The notes under the pieces: model-generated
The model's database searches: none
The model's input: the letters and a program-made list of their open reading frames with translations, nothing else
Told to the model about the DNA's origin: nothing
Part shown: positions 10,499 through 21,375 of the stretch, piece by piece
How the letters are laid out: the number at the start of each line of letters is the position of its first letter
How positions within the stretch are numbered: position 1 is the first letter of the stretch
Source: Gamarada debralockiae
Taxonomy: Eukaryota; Ascomycota; Leotiomycetes; Helotiales; Hyphodiscaceae
Assembly: GCA_002803225.1 (NCBI GenBank)
Contig: NXFV01001931.1
Span: 1 to 25,968 of the forward strand
Length of the DNA: 25,968 bases
Reading direction: 5' to 3'
Translations under genes and position numbers: made by a program

Positions 10499-13400
10499 AT
10501 GATGGACGAGTCGAGGAAAGGAAAGACTATAAAGTCTGCCTTCGATAGCTCAACATTCGAGGCAGACGTATCGATCCATGTCGATCGCAAAGTTGGATCT
10601 GCAACCATCTCCCCTTCTGGACGAGATGTTGCTCTTGCATCGTATGCATCTATGAATCTGCTCTTTCCTCATGTTTCTTTAACTTATATCTCTCTATAGT
10701 ACCGACGGCCTTGATATCATCGACCTCGACTCTCCTCTAAATCCTCCTCGTCATCTTCGACATGGCCTCCCATGGCTTGTGGCCGATGTGCAATGGTCGC
10801 CATTCGCAGCACGGGATTACTGGATTGTCAGTACTGCAAATCAGAAGGCTTTAGTATGGAATTTGAACATGCAAGAAGATGCTTCCCAAGGCGCGATTGA
10901 ACATACGCTTCACGGACATACGAGAGCCATCACGGACATCAATTTCTCAGCGCATCACCCAGATATACTTGCAACATGCGCGGTGGATGGCTATGTACAT
11001 TGCTGGGACTTACGCAGACCCAGACAGGCAGTCCTGACCTTTTGTGATTGGTTTGCTGGAGCAACACAGGTTAAATACAATCGTCAGGATTCCCACATTC
11101 TAGCTTCATCGCATGACCGATGGCTACGGATTTGGGATGATAGGAAAGGCGCTACGCCATTGAGATCTATAAACGCACATGAATCTAAGATCTACGGTGT
11201 GGATTGGAACCGAACAAGGGCGACAGGAGTAGTCACCTGCTCCTTGGACAAGAGCATCAAATTTTGGGACTATGAAAACGATGTCGACGAACCAGAGCGC
11301 ATTATTCGAACCGATTTCCCCGTATGGCGAGCTCGACACACTCCTTTCGGGTGGGGGCTTCTAGCTATGCCTCAAGATACGCCTGGAAACCTCCATCTTT
11401 ACGAGCGACGACTGAAAGGGGAGGCGGAGCACGATTACGCTGCGCTAGCAGTCATGACTTTCCCTGGGCATGGCAATCACAAGGTCAAGGAATTCTTATG
11501 GCGAAGTCGGGGAGGAATCGCTGATGGAGTTGATAATCGGGAATTCCAACTTGTCTCCTGGGGAGAGGACAATCACTTGCGACTGCAGCATGTTGATCCC
11601 AAGGTTCTCGAAAGTGTGGGCTACGTGAAGGGAAGTGAGGTTCGCAGAAAGTTGAATGTGACTCGCAAGGGCGCAGCTTATAAGACCTTCCGCACTGTTG
11701 AAAATAACAACGGCGAGAAGAAGAGTGCAACAATCACTGGTCCTCGACCCGGGAGCTCTGGCCTGAAAGTGAGCGCCTTAAGCGTGGGGATGAAGAAAAT
11801 GTCCCTACCTCAAGCAAATCGCACTCATATGATGATTCGGGCGCCTGTTATGAAAGGCAAGGACAAGTCGCCGAAAATCGAGGACCAGAACCAGAAGCAG
11901 ATTGGTTGGATGAGCGGGATAAAGTTTACAAAGCAGGATAATGGATCCACCCAACAGAAACGTCCAACGTCTAGGAGGCTCTCGCTTTTGAATCCTGAGT
12001 TCCAGGAAGACGGAGACTGGGATGACCCAGAATGCTTACATGACGAGATCATTCGGATACACGAGCAGCTCCCCAAAATAACATTCGATGATGTCAATAT
12101 GGATAAGAGGACGGTCGTTGTATCGATGAATGGTCCATGGGGTGAAAACGGCAATCCAATCTACATCAAGGTTACCGTTTCATTCCCCGATCAGTACCCT
12201 GAGACGAAAGCCCCGGTTTTCACTCTTGGAAAGACGTCGCTCATGTCAGATGAGATCCATGATAAGCTTAACAGGGACGTCAAGCAAATAGCCGCGGGGT
12301 TTGTGTCTCGCAGACAAGGCTGCTTGGAAGCGGCTCTTTGTTACCTTCTTGGGGAAGTTGACCTCGAGAGCAGTACTATCTTCTTCAAGGATGTTGGCGA
12401 TATCGATGATGATCTTGATGGCCTAGCGGATGAGAGTTCGAGTGAAGATGAAGACGCAGACATCCCCCCCGGTGCTTCTGCGATGATATCGCAGGAACTT
12501 GATTCAAGTGCCACAGAGGACATGCTTGGAACTGTGAGTCGCAATGCCAACGTGCCACTTCCAAGGCTCTGCGGCGCTAGATTCTCAGCGAACGGAAAGC
12601 TAGCCTGCTTCTTCCCGCCCAGAGAAGATAAGGTCAAGTCACTTCTAGAGACGTTAGTGGTGAAGAACAACGCGAGATCGAAGGGAGAGCCAGTCTTCGA
12701 AACTTTCGGGCGATTGAAAAACAATAGCTCTCCTGTACCCCGCAACAAAACTATGTCCCTCGCATCGGAAATCAGGACGGACTCGGATGTATCGGACGAT
12801 TCCGATATTTCCACTTCTAGCGATTCCGACTCCGAGCAGTTTCGCGTTGCACGTTTTCCCATGTCTGACTATTTCCGTCGATCGACTCGCCGTCCTTATA
12901 CTCGAGCTTCGCCTACGTTACAATCACAAAAATCTAGTGCTGCTGGGACTGGTACTAATACTGGAACCGGCACCGGATTGGGCAGGTCTCGAACGCTGAA
13001 ACCCAGAAATATCATCTCCCTGCACAACATCAGCGATATTTTGCCATCGAAAGTTCAGCTCGCAGAAGAGTATGCGATCTTTGGAGATGGCCCGGATGTG
13101 TGTGAACACAACGCCGATGTTGCGGAGAAGCATGGCTTTGGGGATCTTGCAGACATATGGAGATATGCATCCATGCTTTTGCACAACGAAGTGCCTCTTG
13201 AAGTCCTTGATCAGAGTCATCGGGAAACTATTCTCGTAATCGCGAAGGACGCAATTAAACACCGCCGCGAAGAGAATAGTTCGGACAGCGGCATCGATGT
13301 TTCTTATGACTTCGGTCGACGGAATAGTCTGTCCGGGAGGGTGAAATGGGGGACGAGCCCTCTGGCGAAAGAACTCATTAGTGACCTCTTTGTTTATTTC

Positions 13401-14957
13401 GAGCGGCTTGCTGATGTACAAATGCTTGCTATGCTGTCATGTGTGTTCAGCGAGCCAGTTGCTGAAGATGCGGTTTCTCATGCTGAGATCAGTTTGACCC
13501 AACCTCAAACCCCTCTTACGATGAAAACGCCTGCGTTCTCCCTCGACTACTTTCCCACAGATTTGGCTGCTTGGAGTATGTACCGGCGAACACCTATCAA
13601 TTCCGTTGTCTCAACTCCCAAAATCGCCCATACTCCATCTGGCCTGTATGGTTCCATGGGTTCATCAAATGGTGCCTGGGGTAGCGATCCTGCATCTGCA
13701 TCTTATTCTTGCGGAGAGACCCCGCCATTGGGGTCGAAACGCACTAGTTCAGAGTACCTCAACCAGCAAACAAAAAGTCTGTCAACATCACCCGAAAATC
13801 CTCGCAGTTTCCGTCGAGCAAACTCGGGACTTGCGTCCAGTTTTGCTGCGAGCTTCTCTCGACCATTCTCGATGAATTCGTCATCTCCGCCGAACCCGCA
13901 ACCGACTCGAAAGCGACCAAGTCCGGTTGAGAATATGCTCAGCTCTTTGGCTCCGAGTGCTATTACGTGGGGCAATACTACCGTCCTAGGGAGTGTCAAG
14001 GAGCAGGGCGCAACCCCGAGGTCTTCCTATTCTGACGACGAGAGCACCAAAGACGATGGAAAGCCAACAGTCTGCATTGGAATCAATGTCACCATGGAAA
14101 ACCAGAACGCCTTTGACGATGAAGGCTGCATGAGCACCGCACTGTTGGATCCCGTCCATTCCGCACTATACGCAAGCTACCGCAGAACATACGCCGAGCT
14201 CCTCTATATCTGGGGCCACCCATTGACCCGCCTTGAGATCCTCAAATTCAACGGCCTCAAAGACTACTTCACAGAGCCTGATGCCCCTGATAACAAATCT
14301 TACGCTGGATCTATTCTGTCCAACGATACGAACCACACCAACCACGAGACATCACCGCCTTCTCCCATCCTTCTAGGCAAGAAACAGAACATCAATGGAC
14401 CTTTATCTCCGCAAGGTCTCGATGTAACCGGCTACTGTCTCAAGCACGAATCCCGCCTCGAACCCCTCACATCCGGCACAGCAGGCGGAGCAGTGGGCCG
14501 CTGCGAGCGCTGCAAGTTCATCCAACGCCAACTTCGTTGCACGGTCTGTCTGGAGCCCATCAGCGCGATCTTCGTTCCCTGTCTTTCCTGCGGCTGCGCA
14601 GCACACCAGAATTGTCTCCAGGAATACCATTCATACGGCAACACGGACTGTCCTGGTGGCTGCGACTGCGATTGTGGGGAGAAAGCTAGTCAGGGTATTG
14701 TAGAGAGTTGGGAGGTCATGATGAGTGCTATTGAGAAGATGAGGTTGTTGGATCGGCAGGGTGGGAAGGAGAGGGAAAGGCTGGAGGATTGGGATGGAGG
14801 AGAGAAGGGGGATTGGGAGAGTGATAAATTTCCTAGTGGTGGGCTGGGGAGGGGATATTCGACGTTGAGTAAGAGGTTGGGGCAGGTTAGGACCGGGGAT
14901 TGGGGGATGAGTGGGGGGAAGAAGAAGCCGAGTAGTTTGAGGGGAGTTGTGCTTTGA
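10499..14957 (+). CDS. MTC5: SEA/GATOR2 complex subunit Mtc5 (Sea3, WDR59-like)
   Basis: Two exons, 10499-10641 and 10700-14957, joined by a 58-nt intron (gtatgc...ctatag), give 1466 aa. WD40 repeats fill about residues 60-350, with WD/WN-type ends such as HCWDLRRP, LRIWDDR and IKFWDYE. An RWD domain lies at about 492-600, beginning ECLHDEIIRIHEQLPKITF. A long low-complexity Ser/Thr/Asp-rich middle includes a TGT/TGTG run encoded near 12945-12975. The C-terminus carries paired Cys/His zinc sites from about 1290 (RCERCKF, CTVCLEPI, CLSCGCAAHQNC, CDCDC), a RING-like fold. WD40-RWD-RING is the Mtc5/Sea3 order; Rtc1/Sea2 and Sea4 lack RWD. The complex sits on the vacuole and opposes the SEACIT/GATOR1 brake on TORC1 in amino-acid signalling. 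The start is the first of two adjacent ATGs. The Gly/Lys-rich last 80 residues are probably disordered; an extra intron inside exon 2 cannot be excluded. Confidence 0.93.
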
Positions 14958-16301
14958 GTTTGGATGCATAGTATGGCGTTGGTGGGCATTTTGGGAAGAG
15001 GATCTTTGGGTATGTAGGATTATGGGCGGTGTAAGGGAGAGTACGATAGTCTTACTATTTAGTATTTAATGTACGAACATTATTCAACCAGTCAGCAGTG
15101 CTACTGTTATCGTCCTTCGTTCTGTCGATTTATGAGGTCTCTGCCCATCAGATTGCTCACTTCTAGTGAAGGTGTCTCCAGCTTCAAGCTCTCCGACGAA
15201 GTAGTCTGTTGCGAAGAATGCCAAAGATCACTAATAAAGCAGTCACTGCCAAGTGCCAGTATTACGTTCACACAAGTGGTAGCATTAAACCTGGTAGGAT
15301 CTATTTTCGTCAACTGGCCCGTGCTCGTATCTTCTTTCAGTGGTACACAAGCAGCCAGCCACGAAGCCGCCACTTCCCAACAGAGAAATTAGAAGTTGCG
15401 GGGGACACAAGCCACCTGCGAATCTACATGCTTGAGGGGTGCATTGACTGCTGGTATGCCCATTGAAAGTACCACGGGATATTTTTCAGCTTCTCGTGTC
15501 ATGGTCGTTTTTTGGGTTGTGGAGGCAGAGAGCTTCAAGATCGGTAGAGTAACAGCCATTGTGCCTTTTACACCCAACTTGAGGCTAACTGATGCCCCTT
15601 TTCAGGTTCGGTATTCTCGTGATCGTTGCCAACCGCGACTCTACGAAGCAGCTTAAATGAAGATCAATACTGTACTCCGATCTTCAGGCTGGAGAAAGTT
15701 TCTCAAGTGAAACGCCTAATAGCTACGCCGAGCTGAATTCTTCTTCAATCTACTAGGCTTGCACTCATCTGTCTCGTGTTACCTCCCAAACATTATGTAC
15801 TTGAACTATACAAGATCTTTTTCCTTCGCCCAAAGCCTGCGGTTCCTTCGGTCATCCTTCAGATCAGCACTCTCTATCTCATCAACGCTATCTTTCCCCA
15901 ATCCAAGCTTTCCAAATGTGTCTCGCCTGCGGAAACTCAGCCGCCTCGGAGCCCCTCTTGGATCCAGCCTAGCAATTGGTCTTGCAGCTTGCTAAATGCG
16001 TTTGCATCACGTACAAAGCTTATGAAAATATTCAATACGTACCCAAAATTCAACCAGGAGACTTCATCAAGTACACAACGGCTCTTTCCCCTGCCGACCA
16101 GGCCTGGACGAATGCCCCTGCAATCACGGTCTATGAACTGACTCCAAATCAACCGTGGACAATTAGCAGCAGCTCGACCTAGCGGTCCCGGCAAAGCGAG
16201 ACTCGCACCATCCCTCGCGATGAGCAGTCCGACTTCGAGAAGACACCCAGCACTCAGCTGAAGCTACAGCAGACCCGCCAGTATAACTAAGTACAGAATG
16301 C
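14958..16301. other. Intergenic, unrecognised open frames
   Basis: No gene is supported. Minus-strand frames at 15107-15373 and 15389-15577 and plus-strand frames at 15396-15656, 15759-15995, 15776-16141 and 15976-16182 are short and have no identifiable domain. The plus-strand frame at 15976-16182 abuts the lipase relic and could be its decayed N-terminal part, but I cannot align it. The first 150 bp is the 3' flank of MTC5. Confidence 0.4.
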
Positions 16302-16860
16302 GCCAATTTGGTTTTTCGATACCGGGACGATCCCAAGGAGCAACTGATCGGCTTTACCGCGATCGTCGCAGCAAACGGCAGCGTGATGAATATCTTTGCG
16401 ATCCGCGGGACTGTCATTCTCGCATAAGCTGGTCCTCTGACTCTAGGTGGGATAACACTAAGGCTGTACGGTTTTCCCTCTCTGGCGGTTCCTCGAGTAA
16501 AATGGCCAAGGTCAAGGTACTACTTATTAGGACTCCTATGTGGCCAATACCAACAATTACAAGACCGTTAGCCCGCAGGTGTATGGACTGAGCGACAGTC
16601 TTAAGGACGCTGTGCGAGAGACCCACGATACTTGCGCCGCCTAACACTGCTTGGTTTGCGTCTGCTCATAGTTTGAGTGGCGCATATGTTTCGCTCGGTG
16701 TTCTTGATTGTTTGCAGATGGGATCTGGAAGACTGCGCCCACTGTTATGACGTTTGGGATTGGAAATAGGGACTGCGCTTCGACTTACAATGAATGGCAA
16801 GGTCCCGAACACCTACAGAGCTGCAAACCTTTGAGATTTTGTTCCTTCGATTAGAGCTAT
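16302..16860 (+). pseudogene. Relic of a class-3 (alpha/beta hydrolase) lipase
   Basis: Blocks with the order of class-3 lipase motifs occur in different frames of the plus strand. At 16302-16427 a block reads GFTAIVAANGSVMNIFAIRGT, matching the strand before the family's FRGT motif, and ends in a stop. At about 16657-16700 AHSLSGAYVSLGVLD matches the nucleophile elbow GHSLGGALASL, with the first Gly replaced by Ala and the second conserved Gly by Ser. From 16738 TVMTFGIGNRDCASTYNEW matches the TFGxPRVGN block after a one-base frame change. Near 16815-16855 YRAANL-stop-DFVPSI matches the YRVTHxxDIVP block around the catalytic Asp. Two or more disabling lesions make this a dead gene. The family call rests on motif order only; no sequence was searched. 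Confidence 0.6.
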
Positions 16861-17130
16861 ACTTGGAGGGACGTCGAAAATTCTTTATGCTAATGTGGGA
16901 CGACCCGTGGTTGTTTGTTTGGCAGTGGGATTCGGATTGGCAGAATCACAGCTTGCAGAACACGTAAATTGCAACGGTTGTGGATCAGAAAAAGCTCGCA
17001 GTAATTTATCAGGGAACGCCGCTATATCCTGTTGGTATTCTGGTCGGAGGGGGGCTCCTGGGGTTGCAGAAGAATAGAAAGGGTGGAGGGGTCGCAGTTG
17101 ACCGACAAGTGAATGGGACGTTTGTGTTAG

Positions 17131-17425
17131 GGTACGTAGTAATTGGCATATAAGATAATATCTTATGTAGTTTTGTGCATCTTTTTTGAAATGGGACCAT
17201 ATCTTATACGACTAGTATCTTATATGAATTCGCGCGTTTGGAGTATAATTATAGCGAGTTACCACTATAATTACGGGCCTTAACAGCCTAAACGGCCCCC
17301 GTGCGGTGTCAACTAAGAGAATACCTGTATGATTGTTTGGCCAACCTTCAATTGGAACCATGTCTTATTATATGGCTAGTATCTTATATATCACTATTAT
17401 CTTATATGGCAATTAGTACGGTACC
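17131..17425. mobile_element. MITE-like element with about 30-bp terminal inverted repeats
   Basis: The left end (17131-17160, ggtacgtagtaattggcata...) and the reverse complement of the right end (17395-17425, ggtaccgtactaattgccat...) match almost base for base over 30 positions, with one single-base gap and two mismatches. The 295-bp element carries no open frame. Inside, a 35-bp segment at about 17193-17226 recurs as a direct copy at about 17354-17390 (both read ...ctagtatcttatat), and a hairpin lies at 17243-17274. Size, lack of coding and TIRs fit a non-autonomous DNA transposon. I could not identify a clear target-site duplication. Confidence 0.55.
17243..17274. repeat. Hairpin inside the MITE-like element
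   Basis: The arms gtataattatag and ctataattac are reverse complements apart from one extra base and are separated by about 10 bp. A GC-rich partial inverted repeat (gggcctt...aaacggccc) follows at about 17276-17299. Confidence 0.5.
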
Positions 17426-18236
17426 TCGCATTCACCTTTCGAGCTGATCATCTCATTCTCGAATTCATCAACGAATTTTCCACATCTGCATGTTTGCTGC
17501 TTTCATGTGCTGTTTTTAGGACTGCGCGTACCGCAGGCTCATTGCTCGTTTGTGGCGTTGTGGCTTACTCCCTTCGACCACCATTGCAACTCTAGTCGAG
17601 CCTCCAAGTGGGACAGGTGCAACCTCAAAAGTGTTTGATGAGCTGATAATCTCTTATGTCCCATTCAATGGGAGCCTTGAACCAGCCTATACTGGATATC
17701 TTGCGCCCTCTTCTACAACTCCTTCATGACACGAGCTGAGAAGCTCAGTGGCAGCTTGCTTTGTTCAGCTCCTGCAAGGCAGGGCACACCGCTGCATATG
17801 CGACTTATTTTCAGCTCCACAATTGGAGGAACCACAAATCTATCTTATATCTGCGCAACGGACGACCCTTCTTCACTCGTTTCAATCTCGTTCCTTCTTT
17901 CACTGTTGTTGTAAAATGGCAGGACTCTTCATAACATCATTCCTACAGTACTATCTCAGCCTCCAGTAGGATTGCGAATTCTGAGAGGGATGGGTCATCG
18001 TATTTCTGTGATCCCACGTGTCTCATAGCGTTGCGCCTTCCCGAAAAGTAATTCATCTTAACCAAACTCGACGACTGTTGAATTCGCACTTGCCCTTTAC
18101 CTCAGCTTTGAAATCTCTCCTGCAATTTTCTCGAAAAATTCAACAAAAATTCAATCTTTGAAGCATTCAACTGCACAACGTCCGATCACCTCATTTATCG
18201 CTTCATTTGTCATTCCACTTCACGGTACACTTTGCA
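17426..18236. other. Intergenic; possible cell-surface protein fragment and GH13 promoter
   Basis: The plus-strand frame from about 17578 to 17729 reads as a Thr/Pro/Gly-rich segment (TTIATLVEPPSGTGATSK ... VPFNGSLEPAYTGYLAPS), the style of fungal wall-anchored or adhesin repeats, and then meets a stop. Another frame at about 17800-17870 (SSTIGGTTNLSYIC) may belong to the same relic. This is weak. The last 250 bp is the upstream region of the GH13 gene; no TATA box is obvious. Confidence 0.25.
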
Positions 18237-20228
18237 ATGGCTTTGGCTTTCAATCTCCTCGAGCGACGGAAGGAGAAATTTGTCCTCTGGATACCAGCTG
18301 CAGCACAAACAAACCCTCCTCAACTGGTTCTCGGTACTTTTGTTCCGGGAACACATCCCACGGTCAGTCCAGTTTTCACAGGTCCACTTACGAACCCGGA
18401 TATACCTGATCTGTGGGAGCTCGATCCGAATAGCATCGTCCCACCGCTGCAAAACAACTCCGTTTACTATTACTGGTTTGATGTCACAGATACATCCTCG
18501 AGCAATCTGGGCACCTTCCGTGCGACTGATCCGATTGCCTACACGGTGGATTACAGAGTCACGAATGATCGGAGTGAAAACGTTCAGCCAGCTTCTGTGA
18601 TCAAGTTTCGTGATGGAAAATTGTGGCCTTGCGATATTGATGGAAACGAGCCAGCTCCAGTCACCATCCCCACGCAAGACGCTATCCCAGACAACAATCA
18701 TGTGGTAATCTATGAGCTCCCGACATCATGGGCGAGATACAAGACTGTTGGGGGCGTACAAGTTGAGGCCGGGACATTCACCGACGTTCTCGCACTGTTC
18801 GACGCTCCTACTACTGGTGAAAACTTCAGCCGTGTCTCACAGGTAGCGGATGAAGCGATTCTAGCCGACCTGGGCATTAATGTGCTAGAACTACTTCCCG
18901 CTGCGGACGCCAAGCCTTTGGGCCAATGGGGCTATGCAACAGCTCATTATTTTGCTCCGGACTACGATCTCGGAACCTCATCAGCGCTAGCCAAGCTCGT
19001 CGAGTTTATTCATACGAAGAACATTCGGTTTTTCACAGACGTTGTGATGGCTTTTGGGCACGATCCATATGCTTATATTGCCTTCGACCAGTTTCATATA
19101 GATCCAAAGAGGGAGCCAACAAATCCAGATAGCCACCAATGCCACAACGAAGGGACGCGAGATGGTTGGGGAGGGAGACTTTGGCGTTATATTCAAAGCA
19201 CCAGCACTTATGATCCGCAATCTGGCAACGTGGGGAATATCCACCCATCCTGGTCGTTCCACCAAGCACATTTGACTCGATGGATGACAGATTTTGGGGT
19301 TGGTGGGCTCAGGCTTGATAGCGTGAACAATATTGGCAATTATGACTTCCTCAAAGCCTACAAGGACGCAGCTTGGTCACTCTATCGATCTAGATATACC
19401 TCTTCGTCCGATGCTAAATTCCTTGTCATTGGTGAAGAGCTCAGTGTCCCGCTCGACATGATCACCACCGGTACTTTGAATGCCCTTTGGAATGAGCCAT
19501 TTCAGGGTCGTCTCAGGGCCGTTCTCTTGGGCCAAAACCTAGGTAATGACTTCGAGGGGACCGTCCGCAAGATGATCAATTGCACGCTTGATACTGACCA
19601 TCCATTTACCGATGGTTCTCAAGCAGTCAATTATATCACGTCCCATGATACCGAAGGAGTTGGCTTTGGGGGATATAAAAAAGAGCGACTATACAACTTC
19701 CTCAACGATAATGGAGTCACGGACGTCGAGCGACGGGCCAAACTCGCTTTCGCATGTTTACTCAGCGCTGTGGGCATCCCTATGATCTTTGCCGGAGAAG
19801 AGTTTTGCGACCAGATGGACCTACCCATGTCATCAAAGCAGTCTGATCCAGTGAACTACGAGCGCAAGGCTGAGGATTGGCGTACACGGGTTTTCAATTA
19901 CGTCGCATCTCTCATTAACTTGAGGAAGAATTGCCCGGCTCTTGGAGTCGACGACACGCAGTTCATTCATGTCGATAATAGTCGAGGAGGGAAGATTATG
20001 GCTTGGCAGCGGGGAGGACAAGGTCAGGCTCCGGTCGTGATCGTGGCGAACTTCTCGGATGAGGATACGCCTGGCCCACAATACTTCGTGGAAAATTGGC
20101 CAGAGAGGGATAGGACGGATTGGAGGGAGGTTACTCAAAATCGTGATGTGCCGAGTGAGTGGGTCGGTAATGAGCCATTGATGCATTGGGAGGCAAAGGT
20201 GTATACATATTGGAGGGAACTTAGCTGA
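18237..20228 (+). CDS. GH13 (alpha-amylase superfamily) alpha-glucan-active enzyme
   Basis: One uninterrupted exon of 663 aa. The start is the ATG at 18237 in a good context (gcaATGG); an in-frame TTG 30 nt earlier is not needed. An N-terminal beta-rich part (about 1-150) resembles the E-set/CBM48 module that precedes the barrel in branching, debranching and trehalohydrolase enzymes. The barrel starts near 200, with GQWGYATAHYFAP at 229-241. Catalytic residues are present: nucleophile Asp361 in GGLRLDSVNN, acid/base Glu400 in VIGEEL, and Asp471 in TSHDTEG. Conserved region I reads DVVMAFGHD (268-276) in place of the usual DVVxNH. A C-terminal beta domain follows. No signal peptide is seen, so it is probably intracellular. 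The subfamily and exact reaction (branching, debranching, or malto-oligosyltrehalose hydrolysis) cannot be settled by eye. It is convergent with the MYND gene. Confidence 0.92.
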   Translation: MALAFNLLERRKEKFVLWIPAAAQTNPPQLVLGTFVPGTHPTVSPVFTGPLTNPDIPDLWELDPNSIVPPLQNNSVYYYWFDVTDTSSSNLGTFRATDPIAYTVDYRVTNDRSENVQPASVIKFRDGKLWPCDIDGNEPAPVTIPTQDAIPDNNHVVIYELPTSWARYKTVGGVQVEAGTFTDVLALFDAPTTGENFSRVSQVADEAILADLGINVLELLPAADAKPLGQWGYATAHYFAPDYDLGTSSALAKLVEFIHTKNIRFFTDVVMAFGHDPYAYIAFDQFHIDPKREPTNPDSHQCHNEGTRDGWGGRLWRYIQSTSTYDPQSGNVGNIHPSWSFHQAHLTRWMTDFGVGGLRLDSVNNIGNYDFLKAYKDAAWSLYRSRYTSSSDAKFLVIGEELSVPLDMITTGTLNALWNEPFQGRLRAVLLGQNLGNDFEGTVRKMINCTLDTDHPFTDGSQAVNYITSHDTEGVGFGGYKKERLYNFLNDNGVTDVERRAKLAFACLLSAVGIPMIFAGEEFCDQMDLPMSSKQSDPVNYERKAEDWRTRVFNYVASLINLRKNCPALGVDDTQFIHVDNSRGGKIMAWQRGGQGQAPVVIVANFSDEDTPGPQYFVENWPERDRTDWREVTQNRDVPSEWVGNEPLMHWEAKVYTYWRELS

Positions 20229-20475
20229 TGATCGCGACAAAAACGAACAGAGGGAATGCAAGGCAGACGGGGTAATCTTTCAATTTCCTTCCAGCTCACA
20301 TGACGCTTCGTCTGGTGCATTTCAGAAACGCTCCCGTGTGAAGTGGCTGTTCACCGTCACAATTGCATCAAACATGTTACTCAAAGCCTTATTAATGAAT
20401 TTCAGATATTTTAGGGCAATAAATGACCGATTTCTTCGACCTCTTAACTTAGTTGAAGCAACAAGCATGGCATGA

Positions 20476-21375
20476 TCATGTGCTCCCCATTTCTTTCCCC
20501 AAACCTCTGACAGCTCGTAAAATCTTACAATAAGCTTTATGACCTTTCTCGTTCCAACCCTTCGTTTGACAGTTCTCAACCTTGGGTCAGCTTTTTTGAT
20601 CGAGCCCTAACCGGACTCTTGGGCTTACTCACTTTGTCACAGTACCACACAGCTTCACATCCTTTACACCGGGATAACTCATTCACATTTGTTTCCGCCG
20701 AACACCCTTGACAGCGTCTCAGACTCTCGCTTTCATTGCTCTTGTTAGGTGAAGAGTCCTTCATGTTACTCATTTCGATCAAACTCTTCACACCAGCAGG
20801 AATTATCTGCTCAACGAAAACTCGGTCAGCTGACACTCCCTTGGTTCTGACCCCTAGTCTGATGTCTTTCAACTCCAAAACTTTTCGATTTATTTCTTCT
20901 CAATATTACTCTTCTTACAAGGGAAATGGTCGCGTCTGACTTGCCTTAATTTTCCCAGGAGTCGTCTCAATAAATCCCTGCTTCCCTTCTTTAACTCCAA
21001 ACTTCTTCGCCTCAAGAATTGCCATGGTATAGCCCTTTTTACAAGCCTTGACATCAAAATTTCCCCCTTGGGAGATTGAATCCAACTTAATTGTGACTGC
21101 AAAGGGGGCCATATCGCGGTCTTTACAGATGAATGTGGGGTTCGTGCCGAGCGTCATATTTTCGGAGACGGTGCCGATGAGGTGGTACGACGATGACAAA
21201 CTACTTTAAATGTCAGTAAAATCAGCAAAATTATATTTTGGTGGGAAGTGGAGTACTTTAAGTCGTCACTCTGGTCGGCGGTGCGGGTCGCGGCATCGGA
21301 AACTCGGGTTGCGTGCGGGATTGTTGCAAAAGCAGGGAATTTAGCGGGGTCGTGAAAGGCTGGGAAAGAGTCCAT
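20476..21375 (-). CDS. MYND-type zinc-finger protein
   Basis: Four exons on the minus strand: 21375-21257, 21200-20945, 20872-20633 and 20574-20476, giving 237 aa. Introns 1 and 3 are GT...AG. Intron 2 is modelled as GC...AG (AAG|GCAAGT), which keeps phase; a GT donor five bases downstream paired with another AG would also keep phase, with slightly different residues. The C-terminal MYND finger is complete only after splicing of exons 3 and 4: Cys179, Cys182, Cys194, Cys197, Cys203, Cys207, His217 and Cys221, with the WYCDK...CQTKGW core. The N-terminal 125 residues contain FICKDRD and a hydrophobic-charged domain common to small fungal MYND proteins of unknown role. MYND fingers bind proline-rich partners; no catalytic domain (such as SET) is present. 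The gene is convergent with GH13, with about 250 bp between stop codons. Confidence 0.8.

Noticed and set aside
12341..13421. Minus-strand frames of 173 and 165 aa inside MTC5
   Set aside because: They are shadows of the long MTC5 exon; Ser-rich composition comes from the reverse of its low-complexity region.
15107..15577. Two minus-strand frames that might be exons of one gene
   Set aside because: Joining them needs an intron of under 50 nt with poor ends, and the product shows no known domain.
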